64,000 bases of DNA from Linnemannia elongata. Lineage: Eukaryota > Mortierellomycota > Mortierellomycetes > Mortierellales > Mortierellaceae. The stretch lies in NCBI GenBank assembly GCA_036320915.1, contig JAXBDG010000013.1, positions 186,001 to 250,000 on the forward strand, read 5' to 3'. Below, piece after piece: positions 47,729-59,986 of this stretch. Position numbers and translations under genes: made by a program. How positions within the stretch are numbered: position 1 is the stretch's first letter; each line of letters begins with the position of its first letter. Under the pieces are notes generated by a model. The model did not search any database, was not told where the DNA came from, and saw only the letters and a list, made by a program, of their open reading frames with translations.

Positions 47729-50700
47729 ATGCACCCCAATTCGCAGGAGCAGCGGGCAGCGACTCACATCCGATTCTCGCAGGACGAGGTCGGCGGTAGA
47801 GCACATGGTTCTACCCCTGTTGCGATTGGAATGGAGAACAAACTGACAAACGGGACAAACACAAAATCACCACCACCACCAGTACCTTCCTCACGACCAT
47901 ACCAACAACAGCCACGGTCACTCGGGTCTGACTCTCGTCACCCTCCATCACCAGTAGCGACAGCGCCAGCAACCAAGACGCCGTCACTGTTCCTCAAAAA
48001 ACCTCCCCAACAACCCAAGAGTATCGATGCTCAGAACCATCTCAGTGCTGTTCGACGAGCCGGGAACCCGCTCTACACCGCGTCTCCCACCTCTCCCAAT
48101 ACCACCACCGCAACAACTGCAGCGATAACAGCGATGGTCATGAAGGGATCAAATTCTGGTTCCAAACCGGCGACGGCCGCAAGAACAGGACAGGACCGGG
48201 ACCCAATTCGGACCTCTGTTACATCCCCCAGCAGTCAACAGCAGAAGCAGCAGCAACGGCAGAGACATTTTGCTATCTCGCCCAAGAGCCCTCGTCAACC
48301 GCACTTGTCTTTTGGGACTTCACCCTCGCCGAGAAAGGGGAATGCGATCATTGTTACGCCGGTGAATTCAACGTCTTGGGTTGGGGAGGGTCTGACGCAG
48401 GGCAGGAAGGCTCAGGAGGAGGAGGATGAAAATGAGGAGGAGGAGGATGATGGTGGGGTGGTGCAGGTTCGGATGCCGGATTTCATGCTCAGCAGTGAAG
48501 AAAGAGGCGAAGGCGTGTCCAAGGATTCACGGTCTAAATCGACAGCATCTACAACAAAAAGGGCAGCAACTACGACAGCAGGGTCGACACCGACGAAAAG
48601 GCAACCATCGTTAGGCAAGGATACTGGAGCCAAACCTACAGCCACTACGATTGCGACTGCAATAAAGACAGCGACGGGGACGACATCGACAAACCAGCAG
48701 GCAACAATAGCAGGCTGGCTGAAGAACGATGTCAAGGAACTTGTCAATTCCTTCGCAGATAAGTCGTCCAAATCGTCCGCAAAGTCCAAGGACGTTATGG
48801 ACCTCGTCGAGTCCGTGGTGTCGTCCGCGGCGTCCAAAGGTTCTGTTACGAGGAAGGTCGAGGACGAGAAAGAGGTTGAGGATGAAGATAATTGTGGGTT
48901 TGGATGGCTGGATGAGACACTTTCTGAAGCAAACTGGAACGAGCTAGCGAAGGATTTGGATCTGGATGAAATGAAAAATGGTGTGCACTTGGCACAGGAG
49001 GTTGAGCTGGATTCTGGGGCTGAGCGGGAGTTCAAACAACGGGCGAGGAAGGGTGATCGGGAAATTGGACTTGAAGTCAACGAGAGGGTGAAGGATGAGA
49101 GTGAGGTGCAGATGGAGAAAAAGGTGAAGGAGGAGGAAAAGAAGGAGAAGCGGCGGAAACGGGTGGAGGGTTCAGAATCGGATTTTCCGTACTCAGAGGA
49201 TGAGGAGCCTAGAGTTCGGGAAAAGGAACCCGTGCCAGCCATCAAGGATTCTGTCGCCAAAAGTCGGGATCATGACCAAGAACGAGACCTGAAGCGGGAG
49301 CGCGAACGGAAACGAAAGCATGCTGAAAAGAACGGGGCATCTCCGTCAACCAAATCGTCACAAGAGAGGAGGAGGAGGGGCGAAGTCAAGGTGTCCAGGA
49401 GGGCGTCTTTTTTGCCTTCTGACATCGAAAGTGACAGTGATTCACTTCAGAGCCAACGACAGCAGTCATCGAGCGACAGGCGAGGTGAAGAGACGTCGTC
49501 ATCTGGAAGAGCTACGCAGGAACGGAAGAAGCACGAGGCCAAGGCCAGCAATGCACTGTCGAGATTGCCTGTTGGACTTAGTAGTGATGATGAGCTAACA
49601 CAGAGTCAACGGCCGCAGCAGCAGACATCGAAACAGAGCAAGAAACCGGAATCCAGGACCCCACTTGAGGATATACTACGGAAGCAGGCCGTGGACAAGC
49701 AGGGCTATCGACCTTCCACTCCGACTCAGTCTATCTACCAATACAAGAACTCGAATCTGCACAGGAGTATCGATGCCCCGGACTCGGACTCTGATCTGGA
49801 TGATTCCCTCTTTTCTATTACCGCCACTCAATCACAATCGGATCCTCACACTCCATCCTCGTCCTCATCTCGACCGTTATCGCAGGCACCATCCGTAACT
49901 TCGATGGATTCTTTTTCGTCGACTATTGTCAAAACCGGCGGCTCAAAGCGAGAGCGGGACTTTGAACGGATGCCCAAGAAGTCGGCCATGTTTGTTGAAC
50001 TGGATGATAGCAGTCTGGACGATGAGGAGGACCCCTTCTTGGAGCACACCAAGTCGAAAACCAATCTGACGACGAGCAGCAACAAGGGCAAGGAAGGGTC
50101 AGGGGTATTTGTTCTGAAGATACGCAAGGACGAACCTCGCTCTTATGTTGACACTTGTAACCCTCAGGACCAACAACAACGAGACGAGCGCCGTAGGAAA
50201 GTACAGAGTCGAAGAGACCTAGATGATATTAACTCCAAGGAGTCGATAGGCAGGCGGAACCATGTTGGTGGTGGAGATCGTCCTCGTCCCAGTAGCCCCA
50301 GAATGGAGGTCGCACAGGAACAATTATCAGACGATCCCTTTAGTTCCCTGTTAACGCCTACCAACCCCCAGAGGAGAACGCCCAAGGCGGACCACCTTTC
50401 GTCAGGTCAAAAACGACGGACTCGTCTCAAATCCTCAAGTGATGAGGACTCAGACTCGCCTCCCAGTCGAGCTACCACCCCGGAACCAAGGAGGACGACG
50501 ATCACGCAGTTCTTCGAGAAACCGCCGTCGACCCCAACCAAAGGTGCGAATGGGAAGAAGAGCGAGCTAGATGGTTTCAGGAGCCAGGGCTTGAAGAGTC
50601 CGAGGAAGAGCCCAAGGATCGGAGACGACCTCAAGCTCCCGTCGCCCAGACGTAAGAGGATCCGCACTATTGCCGAAATGATCTCCCTCTCTGACGATGA

Positions 50701-51910
50701 ATGTTCATCCCCTAGTAAGTATATTTTTTGTGCCTTTTGGATTAAGGTTACCACACTGAATACCTGAACGTCAAATGTGATCTAATATTATTATTATTTT
50801 TTCATTCAATAATGCCTTGGAAATAAATAGGAAGGGTAAAGGAGGGTGAGGAGCTCTGTCCATACTGTGGGGACGTATTGCCAACTGTGATGTCGGCGCG
50901 GCTAAAGTCATCACTCTCCAAGGTGCTGACCAGGCAAGAGGACCGGCTTCAGGCTCAGCAGGAGCTTTTGAAGCGAGAGCGGATGAAGGATGGGCACCTT
51001 GACGGTACGCTTGAGCTAGATATAGTAGAGGTCCGGACGTCAACCGTCGCCGAGGCGACGACTCCAAAGAAGCCATGGGTGCCGCGGCCAAGGAAACTGG
51101 AGCGACTAAGGGACGTTCCAACACTGATCGACTTGACGAATAGTGATCCTGGAAGCGGTGCTGCTGCTAGCAGCGGCTTTTTCGCCGAGAAGGAAGATGA
51201 GCTGCAGCAGAGACTATTTAGCAAGATCACTGCGGTAGAGAAATTCGAGTTTTGTCGGATCCATGTGGCGGAGGAAAATATTGTTCCTGCAGGACTGGAG
51301 CGCAACTACCCGCTATTTATTCGGTTCGACGAGCTGCCGGACAGGATACGGAGAATGGAACCAGAGCTTTTAGGGATCATTCGTGGGACGGTCGCGAGTT
51401 CGTATTTAGATCGGGCGCTTGCGAGTTATCGCACATTGGGGCATGGTGCTCGGAACCCTCAGGCCGTCCTTGCTGGTGTGCAAATGACCCTTGTAAGTAA
51501 CAATTGGCATTTTTTAATCAGATCGTTTGGAAGTCTATGATGACATTTGAGTTTTTGTTCCGTGTCACATATCTGACCAAAGTTCGGCTCGCTTTCTTTA
51601 TTTGCCCGACTCTATGAAACAGCCTGGGTACTATGGATCAAAGGGGTCGAGCAAAATTGTAGAGGTACTGGTGAAGATGTTTATCGAGACCCAGATCTTG
51701 ACACACGAGTCGGCAAGACCACAGGTACCGATCGAGTATATCCAACAGGTGCTTGTACCCGAGACTGGAGTGCGGTTGATTCTGGAGGACCGGCGCGGTG
51801 ATGGTGGTGGTAAGGTCGAAGGTGAGTTGACGGTGGAGGAGGCGCAGGCGATTATGTTGGATAGTGTTGAGTTTGGGAATTATGTTCATGATATCGAGCT
51901 GCCTTGGTAG
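47729..51910 (+). CDS. RTC4-domain protein, 1,311 residues, with a long disordered N-terminal region
   Basis: Exons 47729-50714, 50831-51492 and 51623-51910. The C-terminal 300 residues resemble the RTC4-like domain (restriction of telomere capping 4): a zinc-knuckle-like LCPYCGDVLP at about 1004-1013, a helical segment, FCRIHVAEENIVPAGLERNY, FDELPDRIRRMEPEL and, after intron 2, PGYYGSKGSSKIVEVLVKMF and IEYIQQVLVPETGVRLILED. The first 995 residues are disordered, Ser/Lys/Asp-rich, with repeated acidic Ser-Asp patches (SESDFPYSEDEE, DSDSDLDDSL, SSDEDSDSP). Two PCNA-box-like motifs are visible, QATIAGWL near 324 and TTITQFFEK near 922. Yeast Rtc4 is about 400 residues, so this form is greatly extended. 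A nuclear role in chromosome or telomere maintenance is inferred; biochemical function is unknown. Confidence 0.8.
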
Positions 51911-52802
51911 TTCATTCTTTTATTTTTATTCTGGTGGATGGCTGGTTTGGAGGTGGAGTGAGCGACAACGGCGGGGGAAAGGCCCTGTACTTTAGATACC
52001 TCATCTCTCTGTTATTTTGATGAAACATGTATATTACTGGTACACTAATAGTGAAAGTGTAGAGTGTAGGAGTTCATCCTTTTTCTTTATTTTTTTCTTG
52101 CTGATGAGATACGTACTCCCAAGCAACGAGTCTCTTCTTCTAGACGACGCGTGTCAGTATATTAGATTTGTTTTGTTCCCGGACGAAGTTGGACTTCCGG
52201 TGTGAACCTTCTCTATTGTCTTTTATGTTCTTCTGAGTGATGACCCTCGTTCGTGTGGCCCCGTGTTTTTTTTCGTACTGAACCTCATTCTTTTTATATC
52301 ATTTATTCTGTCTGAGTCAAGGTCACTCTCTTATCCGTTTTGTTTACGGAAATTTAAGATTGTCAACATTGACGAAATGTCCAAATTGGTGGATCCCGTT
52401 TGTTGACGAGGTTGATCCTCGCGGTATATTTCCATAGAACGCATGTTTGTGCTCGAATATTTTTTTTTCTCTTTGGTATAATTCTCTTTGTCATGGTTCT
52501 GGTACAGCCTTGGATGGCCGTAGGTGAACTTCAATAAGTCAAGAGGTTTGAAGGCATCTAGGTTGATCTGTCTTCCATCCTATCCTTTTTTTTATTCTAT
52601 CTTTCCAGTTAATCAGGTGGGTCGAAGCGCTTGTTTTTGTACTGGATGTGATTCACGGATGTGCTTGGTCGTTTCGCTTTCATAGGCCTTTTACCATATT
52701 TTTTTTTGAGACCGAGTAGTCGAACATTTTCGGTGCGAGCGTGATCAAAGAAGGACTAGGGTGATTGCGATAATGAATGGCGTCTTGTCCTTGTTCTGTT
52801 AC

Positions 52803-52839
<37 letters not shown>

Positions 52840-53598
52840 GCCAGGATGATAATGGAGAATGGAGGCAATCTTGCTTTTGAGGTTAGGTGTTACAAGCTTA
52901 TAGTACCTCTTATTTTTATTATTTAACGAAGACCAAATAAAACGTTACTCCGGCAGATGTTCAGTTAGGTTCCAAAAAGTATTTTACTCTTTTTCCTGGT
53001 TTTTTTTTTTTTTTGTAAAATTCTTTTTGGAACCTGACTGTACTTATTTCTTACCAGAGACAAAACAATAAAACACACTTTTGTTTCTCGTTACCCATCT
53101 TCCCTCATCCTTTGCAGACTTCCCACTTGAAAGCAACTAATACATAATATTAGTGTCACAGTATTACAGAAAAACCCTCATCAGCCTTAGCAACCATGCC
53201 TCCACCAGCTCTCACTACTGCGCCTCCAGTTGCTACGCCTCTTGTTTCATAAAACGAGAATTTTTTTAGCCTGCTCCACTTTCCTCCTCTCTTTCTCTTT
53301 TCCTACCCTCTCTTGCTCATTCCTCTCTCTGTTCCTTCTCTCTCCCCCTCATTCCCTCATTCAAACTCTCTTTCTCTGCTGCGTGTAAAATTAGTGTCTG
53401 GCATCCATTATATCTTTATCCACGCCATTGACTACTTCACAATATCGCTGTCGACTTGCTTATCCTCTTCATTTCGTTCCTTCTTCCTTATCTCTTTTAT
53501 ACCTACTTCCCCTTCGTTAGTGCACCTTCTTGTAACCCATCGTCACTCTTCTCACCATCAAACGCGTCACGGTCACATTCATTACTTTTATAACCAAC
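51911..53598. other. Intergenic region with homopolymers and an inverted repeat
   Basis: AT-rich. Contains an A28 run (52809-52836), the inverted repeat described separately at 52962-53040, and a long CT-rich leader (53270-53590) before the F-box/LRR gene. Short open frames here have no support. Confidence 0.55.
52962..53040. repeat. MITE-like 26-bp inverted repeat around a T-rich loop
   Basis: The arms are 52962-52987 (CAGTTAGGTTCCAAAAAGTA followed by TTTTAC) and 53015-53040. The reverse complement of the right arm differs from the left arm at only two positions, a C for T near the tip and one inner base. The loop is about 27 bases, mostly T. A CAGT-type tip with TA immediately outside the right arm recalls Tc1/mariner terminal repeats, but the left outer dinucleotide is TT, so a TA duplication is not intact. 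It could be a miniature element, a solo remnant or a structured transcript end. Confidence 0.65.
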
Positions 53599-54846
53599 AT
53601 GCTCCAGACACATGCCCTCGATCTACCTGAGATTCGCTCAAGGATCGCCAATAACCTTGGCCTCAGAGACCTCGCATCCTGTGCATGTGTGAGTCAAGAT
53701 TGGAATGACTCATTTGCACCAACACTCTACAAAACTGTCGTCCTGTCGAAACATGGCGCCAGCATGGAATCTGTCGTGAGAAACAAGCATCTTATACGAC
53801 ATCTGACGATTAAGATCTCTGCCTCTGAAACACTATCGTCGATATCTGCGATACACAAATTAGTTCTTAGTGTCATGGCCAACTCGACCCTGACTACTTT
53901 ATCCATGATTTCCAACTTGACCGAAGCCAACGGAATCCAGGCGATGGCTGAAGCTCTCAAGATCAACTCAACTCTGACGTCTTTGGACTTGTGTTTTAAC
54001 TCAATCGGAGGCAATGGAGTCCGGGCGCTGGGCGAGGCACTCAAGACCAACTCGACTCTGACCACTTTTTGTTTGAATTCCAGATCGATCGGAGAAAATG
54101 GCGCTCAGGCTCTAGCTGAAGCCCTCAAGATCAACTCAACTCTGGCTTCTTTGGACTTGAGCGATAACTCGATCAGAGACAACGGAGCCCACGCGCTGGC
54201 TGAAGCACTCAAGACCAATTCGACCCTGACCACTTTGTACTTACATTGCAACTCAATCGGAGACGACGGAACCCAGGCGATAGCTGAAGCACTCAAGACC
54301 AACTCAACTTTGGCTACTTTGAGGTTGAGCTCCAACTCGATCGGAGAAAACGGAGCCAAGGCGCTGGCTGAAGCACTCAAGATCAACTCAACTCTGGCTT
54401 CTTTGGACTTGTACGACAACGAGATCGGAGACATTGGAGCTGAGGCTCTTTCTGAGGGATTCAAGATCAACTCAACTCTGATGATTGTGAACTTGTGTTC
54501 CAACTCGATCACAGACAACGGAACCCAGGCGCTGGCTGAAGCACTCAAGACCAATTCGATTCTGACCACTTTGTACTTACATCACAACTCGATCGGAGAC
54601 AACGGAACCCAGGCGCTAGCTGAAGCACTCAAGACCAACTCAACTCTGGATACTTTGGACTTGAGTTACAACTCGATCAGAGACAATGGAGCTCAGGCTC
54701 TGTCTGAGACCCTCAAGACAAACTCGACTCTAAACACTTTGTATTTGTGTTCCAACTTGATCGGAAGCAATGGAACTCAAGCAATGGTTGAGGTCCTCAA
54801 GACAAATTCGACTCTCCTACTCCATCCGAAATATTGGAGCGAATAA
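53599..54846 (+). CDS. F-box-like protein with eleven 28-residue leucine-rich repeats
   Basis: Single-exon gene of 415 residues. The N-terminus (LDLPEIRSRIANNLGLRDL, then CVSQDWNDSFAPTLYKTV) resembles a fungal F-box, suggesting a substrate receptor of an SCF ubiquitin ligase. Residues 95-402 are eleven consecutive 28-residue repeats of the ribonuclease-inhibitor type, consensus NSTLTTLDLSxNSIGDNGAQ followed by ALAEALKT. At DNA level these are 84-bp tandem units from about 53881 to 54804, highly similar to each other. Such NLRC3/RNH1-like LRR proteins with a short F-box are abundant in Mortierellomycota and related fungi. The protein ends soon after a truncated twelfth unit (NSTLLLHPKYWSE). 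No NACHT or other ATPase domain is present. Partner unknown. Confidence 0.85.
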   Translation: MLQTHALDLPEIRSRIANNLGLRDLASCACVSQDWNDSFAPTLYKTVVLSKHGASMESVVRNKHLIRHLTIKISASETLSSISAIHKLVLSVMANSTLTTLSMISNLTEANGIQAMAEALKINSTLTSLDLCFNSIGGNGVRALGEALKTNSTLTTFCLNSRSIGENGAQALAEALKINSTLASLDLSDNSIRDNGAHALAEALKTNSTLTTLYLHCNSIGDDGTQAIAEALKTNSTLATLRLSSNSIGENGAKALAEALKINSTLASLDLYDNEIGDIGAEALSEGFKINSTLMIVNLCSNSITDNGTQALAEALKTNSILTTLYLHHNSIGDNGTQALAEALKTNSTLDTLDLSYNSIRDNGAQALSETLKTNSTLNTLYLCSNLIGSNGTQAMVEVLKTNSTLLLHPKYWSE

Positions 54847-57800
54847 CAGAGATTTCTCTCATTCCTCATCCCGATTTTTTTCAGATACATTTACTGTGTA
54901 AAAAGAGGCTATGGTATTGTGCGCTTCATAAAAAAGCGCGTCCTTTTTTTTTAAGCTGAGTAAAAAAAATTATATCCTAAGTTATCAGCAGTGAGCGAGG
55001 CAGAAGAAGTACATGTACAGTACGATACGGTTGCATCAATGAAAATGGTTTCCTTTATTTAATGTTGTTGTGAGCATGCGTTTCATGCTTCCTCTAAGCA
55101 CACCTCGATCATTGATGAAGTTCGGGGGTTCCTTGTGTCTTTCACTTCTGAAATGAGCACGATATGCATCCACCTCTCGTTCTCAGTCAACACGTCCAAC
55201 ATAGGGATGCTGGGGCCGTTTGAAAAATTCTAGTTTTTAATGTGCGGCAATGTACGTGTCTGTTGAGCATCTCAACCGGTCGATGTCGTTTGACGGTATC
55301 TAGTTGGTTGAAATGCGTGATTTGTTAGACTATACAGAACTATTCGGCTAAGGATCTGGTCGTTTTCGATGACTAAGTTTACTGTATCTCTGATCTTGCA
55401 GGGCTTCCTTGTCGATATTTCCATACTTTGCTAAGTCTCATTTAGCTGTATCAGCCATACATTTTTTTTAATAGATGAGTTATACCATGAAATACTGAAG
55501 GTCTTTACGATAATAGGTTGAGAAAATAAAACATAAAACATCTTTTTTGGACGAGATAGCATGAGGATAGCTAGATAACACCCTTTAACAAACGTTTTGG
55601 TGCCTGAAACGTTGTATCTGTCACTTGGGTGCACAAAATCAAAAGCCGACCTTTGCGCCGTTTTTTTTGTTTGGTTTGTGGGATTGAGGTGATGAGTTGG
55701 GCGGCGTGGTGGTTTAGCTTTTGGCAGAGAAAAAGGTGATACTCTATCGAAGACTTCGAATACTCATCCACTGCCACACCCCCTCCTTTTTCTATTATTG
55801 TTTTCACAAATGTACCTTGTAAATCAGCCGCGGTATCCGTTTTTGTGTTTACTGTGAAAGCTGATGATTTAACGAATACGTTCGAAGGTGCCGTCTTGGC
55901 TTTCTCGAGGGTCCTAGTTTGCACCTTCTCTCCTTTCTTGTGGGCCTGCTCCTTTTCCTAGGTGGGTGCCCCATCTAGGTGAAGCACAGCTATATTGGAT
56001 GCTGTGAGTTTTTTTTTTTCTTTTTTTTTTTGATTTTGTTGAGAAGGAGGCGATGAACGTAGAGAGTTGGGAGTTGGATATATGCATAATAGCCATCAGT
56101 CAACAGCCACCGACACTTCCAGGTTCAGGTTTTCTCTTTTCAGATTGCTGGTGCAGTGGTGAAGGTTTTCTCTGGATAGCTGTTGTTCTTCTGTACATTA
56201 TTTCGCGTTTGTTTCGACAATGTCGAATCTCTAATTCTCCTATCACTTGCAAACTTTCCTTTCTTATCAAACGCAGCAATTTCCTAGCCACTCCTTGAGG
56301 TTCTTTAAATATGCCATTCGAACCTGCAGCGACGGGCTGATATGGATTGTAATAAAATGAATGAAAGACTCTCTTGCCTGATTTCGTACTCATATGGAAG
56401 ACTCAACAGATAGCCTTTGTACACCAGGGGTCGTTGTATAAGTTGAACACTCAGCATGTAATATTGAGTCATTTTCTACGCAAATGGATGCGAAGCTACG
56501 ACTCCTCCGGACAGGCGCTGAGAACTGTAAAAAATAAAATAAAATGAGGTAGCCGATGCTTGACTTCATAATCTGTAGTAATTTCTTCCTGTGTGGCTTG
56601 CGCTTTCACTAAAAACCTGCCATCTCCCTCTCCGAGAACGACACGAGAGAAATATTGAAAGGATAGCGTAGAGTTCCTTGCAGCAAACAGAGAAAAATGA
56701 GGACAGACGTCGAGTATGCTTTGCTGCTCTGTTTCTTTGTATTGTGGCGTGATAGGAACTATTCGATGACTGTTATTTGTGAGTTTTATTAAGGTCGAAT
56801 ATCGAGGCCGTACTCGAAGCCAAAAAAGTGGTTTTGGCTGTGTGATGAGAGACAATGGGGTACCATAATGATCCATCATCGCCTTGATCTTCAGGTACAT
56901 CATTTTTTTTCACAGTTCACGAAGTGTTTCCTTATTTCAAATCATCACAGCGCCATTGCCTTAAACGATCTTGCTCTTGAGGATGAGGCATTCCATCAGA
57001 GTCATCACTAAGCTTCAACTCAATACTTGAGGCTGGCTCTAATATATTTTTTTTTTTTTTTGATCTCTCGGGTTCGCAGCAACCGAAAAGAGAAATTAAC
57101 AAGGAGAGGGTACGCATGAGGTAGGTATAAAAACCTTGACACGACAAGTACAGATGGTTAGACGGTTATCTATTTCTTCATTAGATGAGTGAGAACATTA
57201 CGCGGATATTTTGTCGCCGAAGCTCCCTCTTCTCGGGGTGTTTTTTTACTCTTTCAGGCAATCGACAGCATGGTTATACAGATGAGTATTGATAAAAGAT
57301 ATACTAGCTTCGTATTCCTTCTGAAAAAGATCGAACAGCCTTTGAACAAACGAAAAAAAAAATGGTTGCAAACAAGCACGATATGAGCGGACAATTGGTG
57401 ATTTGCATATGTCTCCTCTCCTTTTTGTTGTTATACTTTGCAATATTTTTTTCTTCACAGTCCTAAGCAATGAAAAGGGTCCTTGAAGACGACCATTGGT
57501 TATATTGCGGTTTATAATATTATATAATTCGCGGATTTATATCTGCTTCTGTTCACTCTTGGAGCCTAGTCAGTAAAGTATGTATTCGGAGTTGACCTCT
57601 GGAATCATTTTTATCGTCATAAACCCACGTACTTGCGCGATACTGATATCCGTCCTTGATTTCTTTTTCCTTCTCAAAAAGAAAACTTTCGCTCTTGTTC
57701 ATGAGAATAAATATTCAATGGGCCCATCGCTTCTTTCGCACGTTTCAATAGGGTGTTATGATTTGCCTGTTGTACTTTGTATTGCTGGTTTGTGTAGAGG

Positions 57801-59986
57801 CGTCATTGTGTTTGAGCTGAATCTAATTGGAGGGATACAGTAACGGTTCTTGTTCCGGGCTTAGCAAGCTGCAACGCATAGAGAAGACATCGGATGTGCT
57901 GTTCCTGGGTATATGCACTCCGAACGATTCACTTTCTTGCCGGTTCCTGCCCTCCAAAGAGTGATCCAAAGGCCCATAAATAAAAATGGAAAAACCCCAA
58001 GATTCAGTGATGTAACGATGTGCATTCCTTGAATTCTGGGAGACAGTCGTTTTAGTATTCACTCTCAAAAACTCGTACAGAATTTGCAAAATAACCATGA
58101 CCGAGCAGGATACAGGCCTTGCGAGTCAGGGTTGACGATGTCGTCATTCTTTTTTTTCGTTCTATGCGGTGACAATTTTTGTTGCCAAATTTCAGGCGAT
58201 GATTGGTGTGCATATCGACATTCTGACCATGTTTAATCTACCAGCAACTTGATTGTCGTTAGAAATATGATGAAGTACAAGAGTTTTTGCTCTTATGTCT
58301 TTTCTTTATGTCTTTCGTGGAACTGGTGGAAGTTGAATGGTGTACTTTGATATGTAGTCAGCAAATGGTGGACTGAGTGGGTGTAATGTTGTTTTCGTCT
58401 CTCATATTCACAAAACAAATGTACACGATGCCCATGGTCCGATCTGCATGTCCCATTTTTCACTTTTTTAAACATATTGGGCGTTCATACTGGGCAGCGG
58501 ATATCGTGCAGGATATTCAATACAGTGACAACCTTTCATTCTATAGGTGCGAGCGTGAACCTTTGGGTAAAACTGCTTTCATAGGACATGTAGTCGATCG
58601 CAAAAGAACAGGAGCGTAGCCTATATAACACTTCGAGCGGTATATGTTGTTTCTAATAAAACTTTAAACGAAATAAGCCCGCCGATATAGAGACAGGACC
58701 AGTACACACCTTTTTGGGTGAGACTTATTATTTTTCAGGAGGATGTGTCGAATGTTTTTTTCTCGGCCATTTTTGGATTGTTTGAGTGGCTATTTTGTTT
58801 GTCCTGTGAGCGAGGCACATCATGAACTATCATGAACTGCAAGGCAAAAGGGGGCGAGAGGAAGGAAGGAGCAAGAGGGGGTGGGAGGGGGGAGAGTTGT
58901 TCTTTTGTGTGTGTGTGCAAAGGGTAACATTTGCACCAGGCAGTAGTACCGTCGCGTGTGCCATAGATCACCCATCATTATGCTCTTCCCATCAATCACG
59001 CCGCCCCCATAAAAACGCCCATGTACGAAAATAGTACCAGCGTCCTTCCATACTGATCAAACAGAGGCATTAAAATTTATCGTTTCATTTCATCGCCTTC
59101 GCCCTCAAGTGAAACAAGCTTAGTCGTTCTCGAAACAAAAAAAAAAGATATCACCGACTCACCGTTATTTTTTTATTTTTTTATTTTTCCGTCAAACGCG
59201 CTCACGCTTTCCATTCCCTTGAATCCTCTCCTATGTTCTCAAAAGTGTCGCCCCTCTCTTAGCTTTTGTCGTCTGTTCAAAGTTATGGATGACTCCCTGA
59301 AACTCTCTTTTGTTTAACATGAAACTTTAAATCTTTTGACGCGTCGTGTGATAACCCTCCCCCCTCTACCTTCAATTGACAAACCTCGATGTGGTTGTTG
59401 GTCAACTTGCGGAATGCCAATTGACTCCCTTTGAAAGAGGGACATGCGCAGTTTTGGACAGGAAGGATGTCGACAACAACAACAATTGAGTACCATAAAC
59501 ACGTTGGATTTACCAAGAAGAGTCAATTGGTCAATTGGGGTTGCGGGTAAATGGATGGTTTCGTTTGTTTGTCAGTGTGTCAAACGAATGTCAGCGTGAC
59601 TCAGGTCAGGGTTGGAAATTTGACAGCTGTGGTTCCAAGGGGAGATGGCGAAAGGGGGGAAAATGAAATTCAGCTTCCGCTTTAACACCAGGCGCGAGTG
59701 CTCTTTTTGTATTCTCGTGTCCCACACAAACGATCATCTTCTCCCACGTATCAAACCCCCTCTTTCTTCGCCGACAGAAAACTCACACATACACATGGAT
59801 AATATTACGCCCATCCCCACCCTTCCGAAGAAAAAACTGTAATCCTCTCTTTCACTTGCATAAAAAGATCAACCGCTTCCCACACCCCCTATATTTCTAT
59901 CTCTTCACCCAACTCTTCATCCCACTTTCCCTCTCCACCACCTCCCCAACACATACATACATCCTTTCCAACACCCAAAAAAAAAA
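54847..59986. other. 5.1-kb gene-poor region with unresolved minus-strand frames
   Basis: Mostly AT-rich with T-runs (about 56008-56030, 57047-57062). Three minus-strand frames, 56903-56496 (136 codons), 56393-56100 (98 codons, basic) and 55924-55571 (118 codons), have fairly protein-like composition and could belong to one decayed or multi-exon gene. I could not join them with consistent splice sites and recognise no motif. The segment 58840-58900 is purine-rich. The last 200 bases are the CT/CA-rich leader of the gene at 59987. A TGACTCA bZIP-type site occurs at about 59597, roughly 390 bases before that gene. Confidence 0.4.

Noticed and set aside
48412..49260. 282-codon Ser-rich minus-strand frame
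   Set aside because: Antisense shadow of the acidic Ser/Lys-rich region of the RTC4-domain protein.
53727..54569. Two antisense frames (112 and 154 codons) with repeated ELVLSASA-like units
   Set aside because: They are the reverse reading of the 84-bp LRR repeats; regularity comes from the repeats, not from a second gene.
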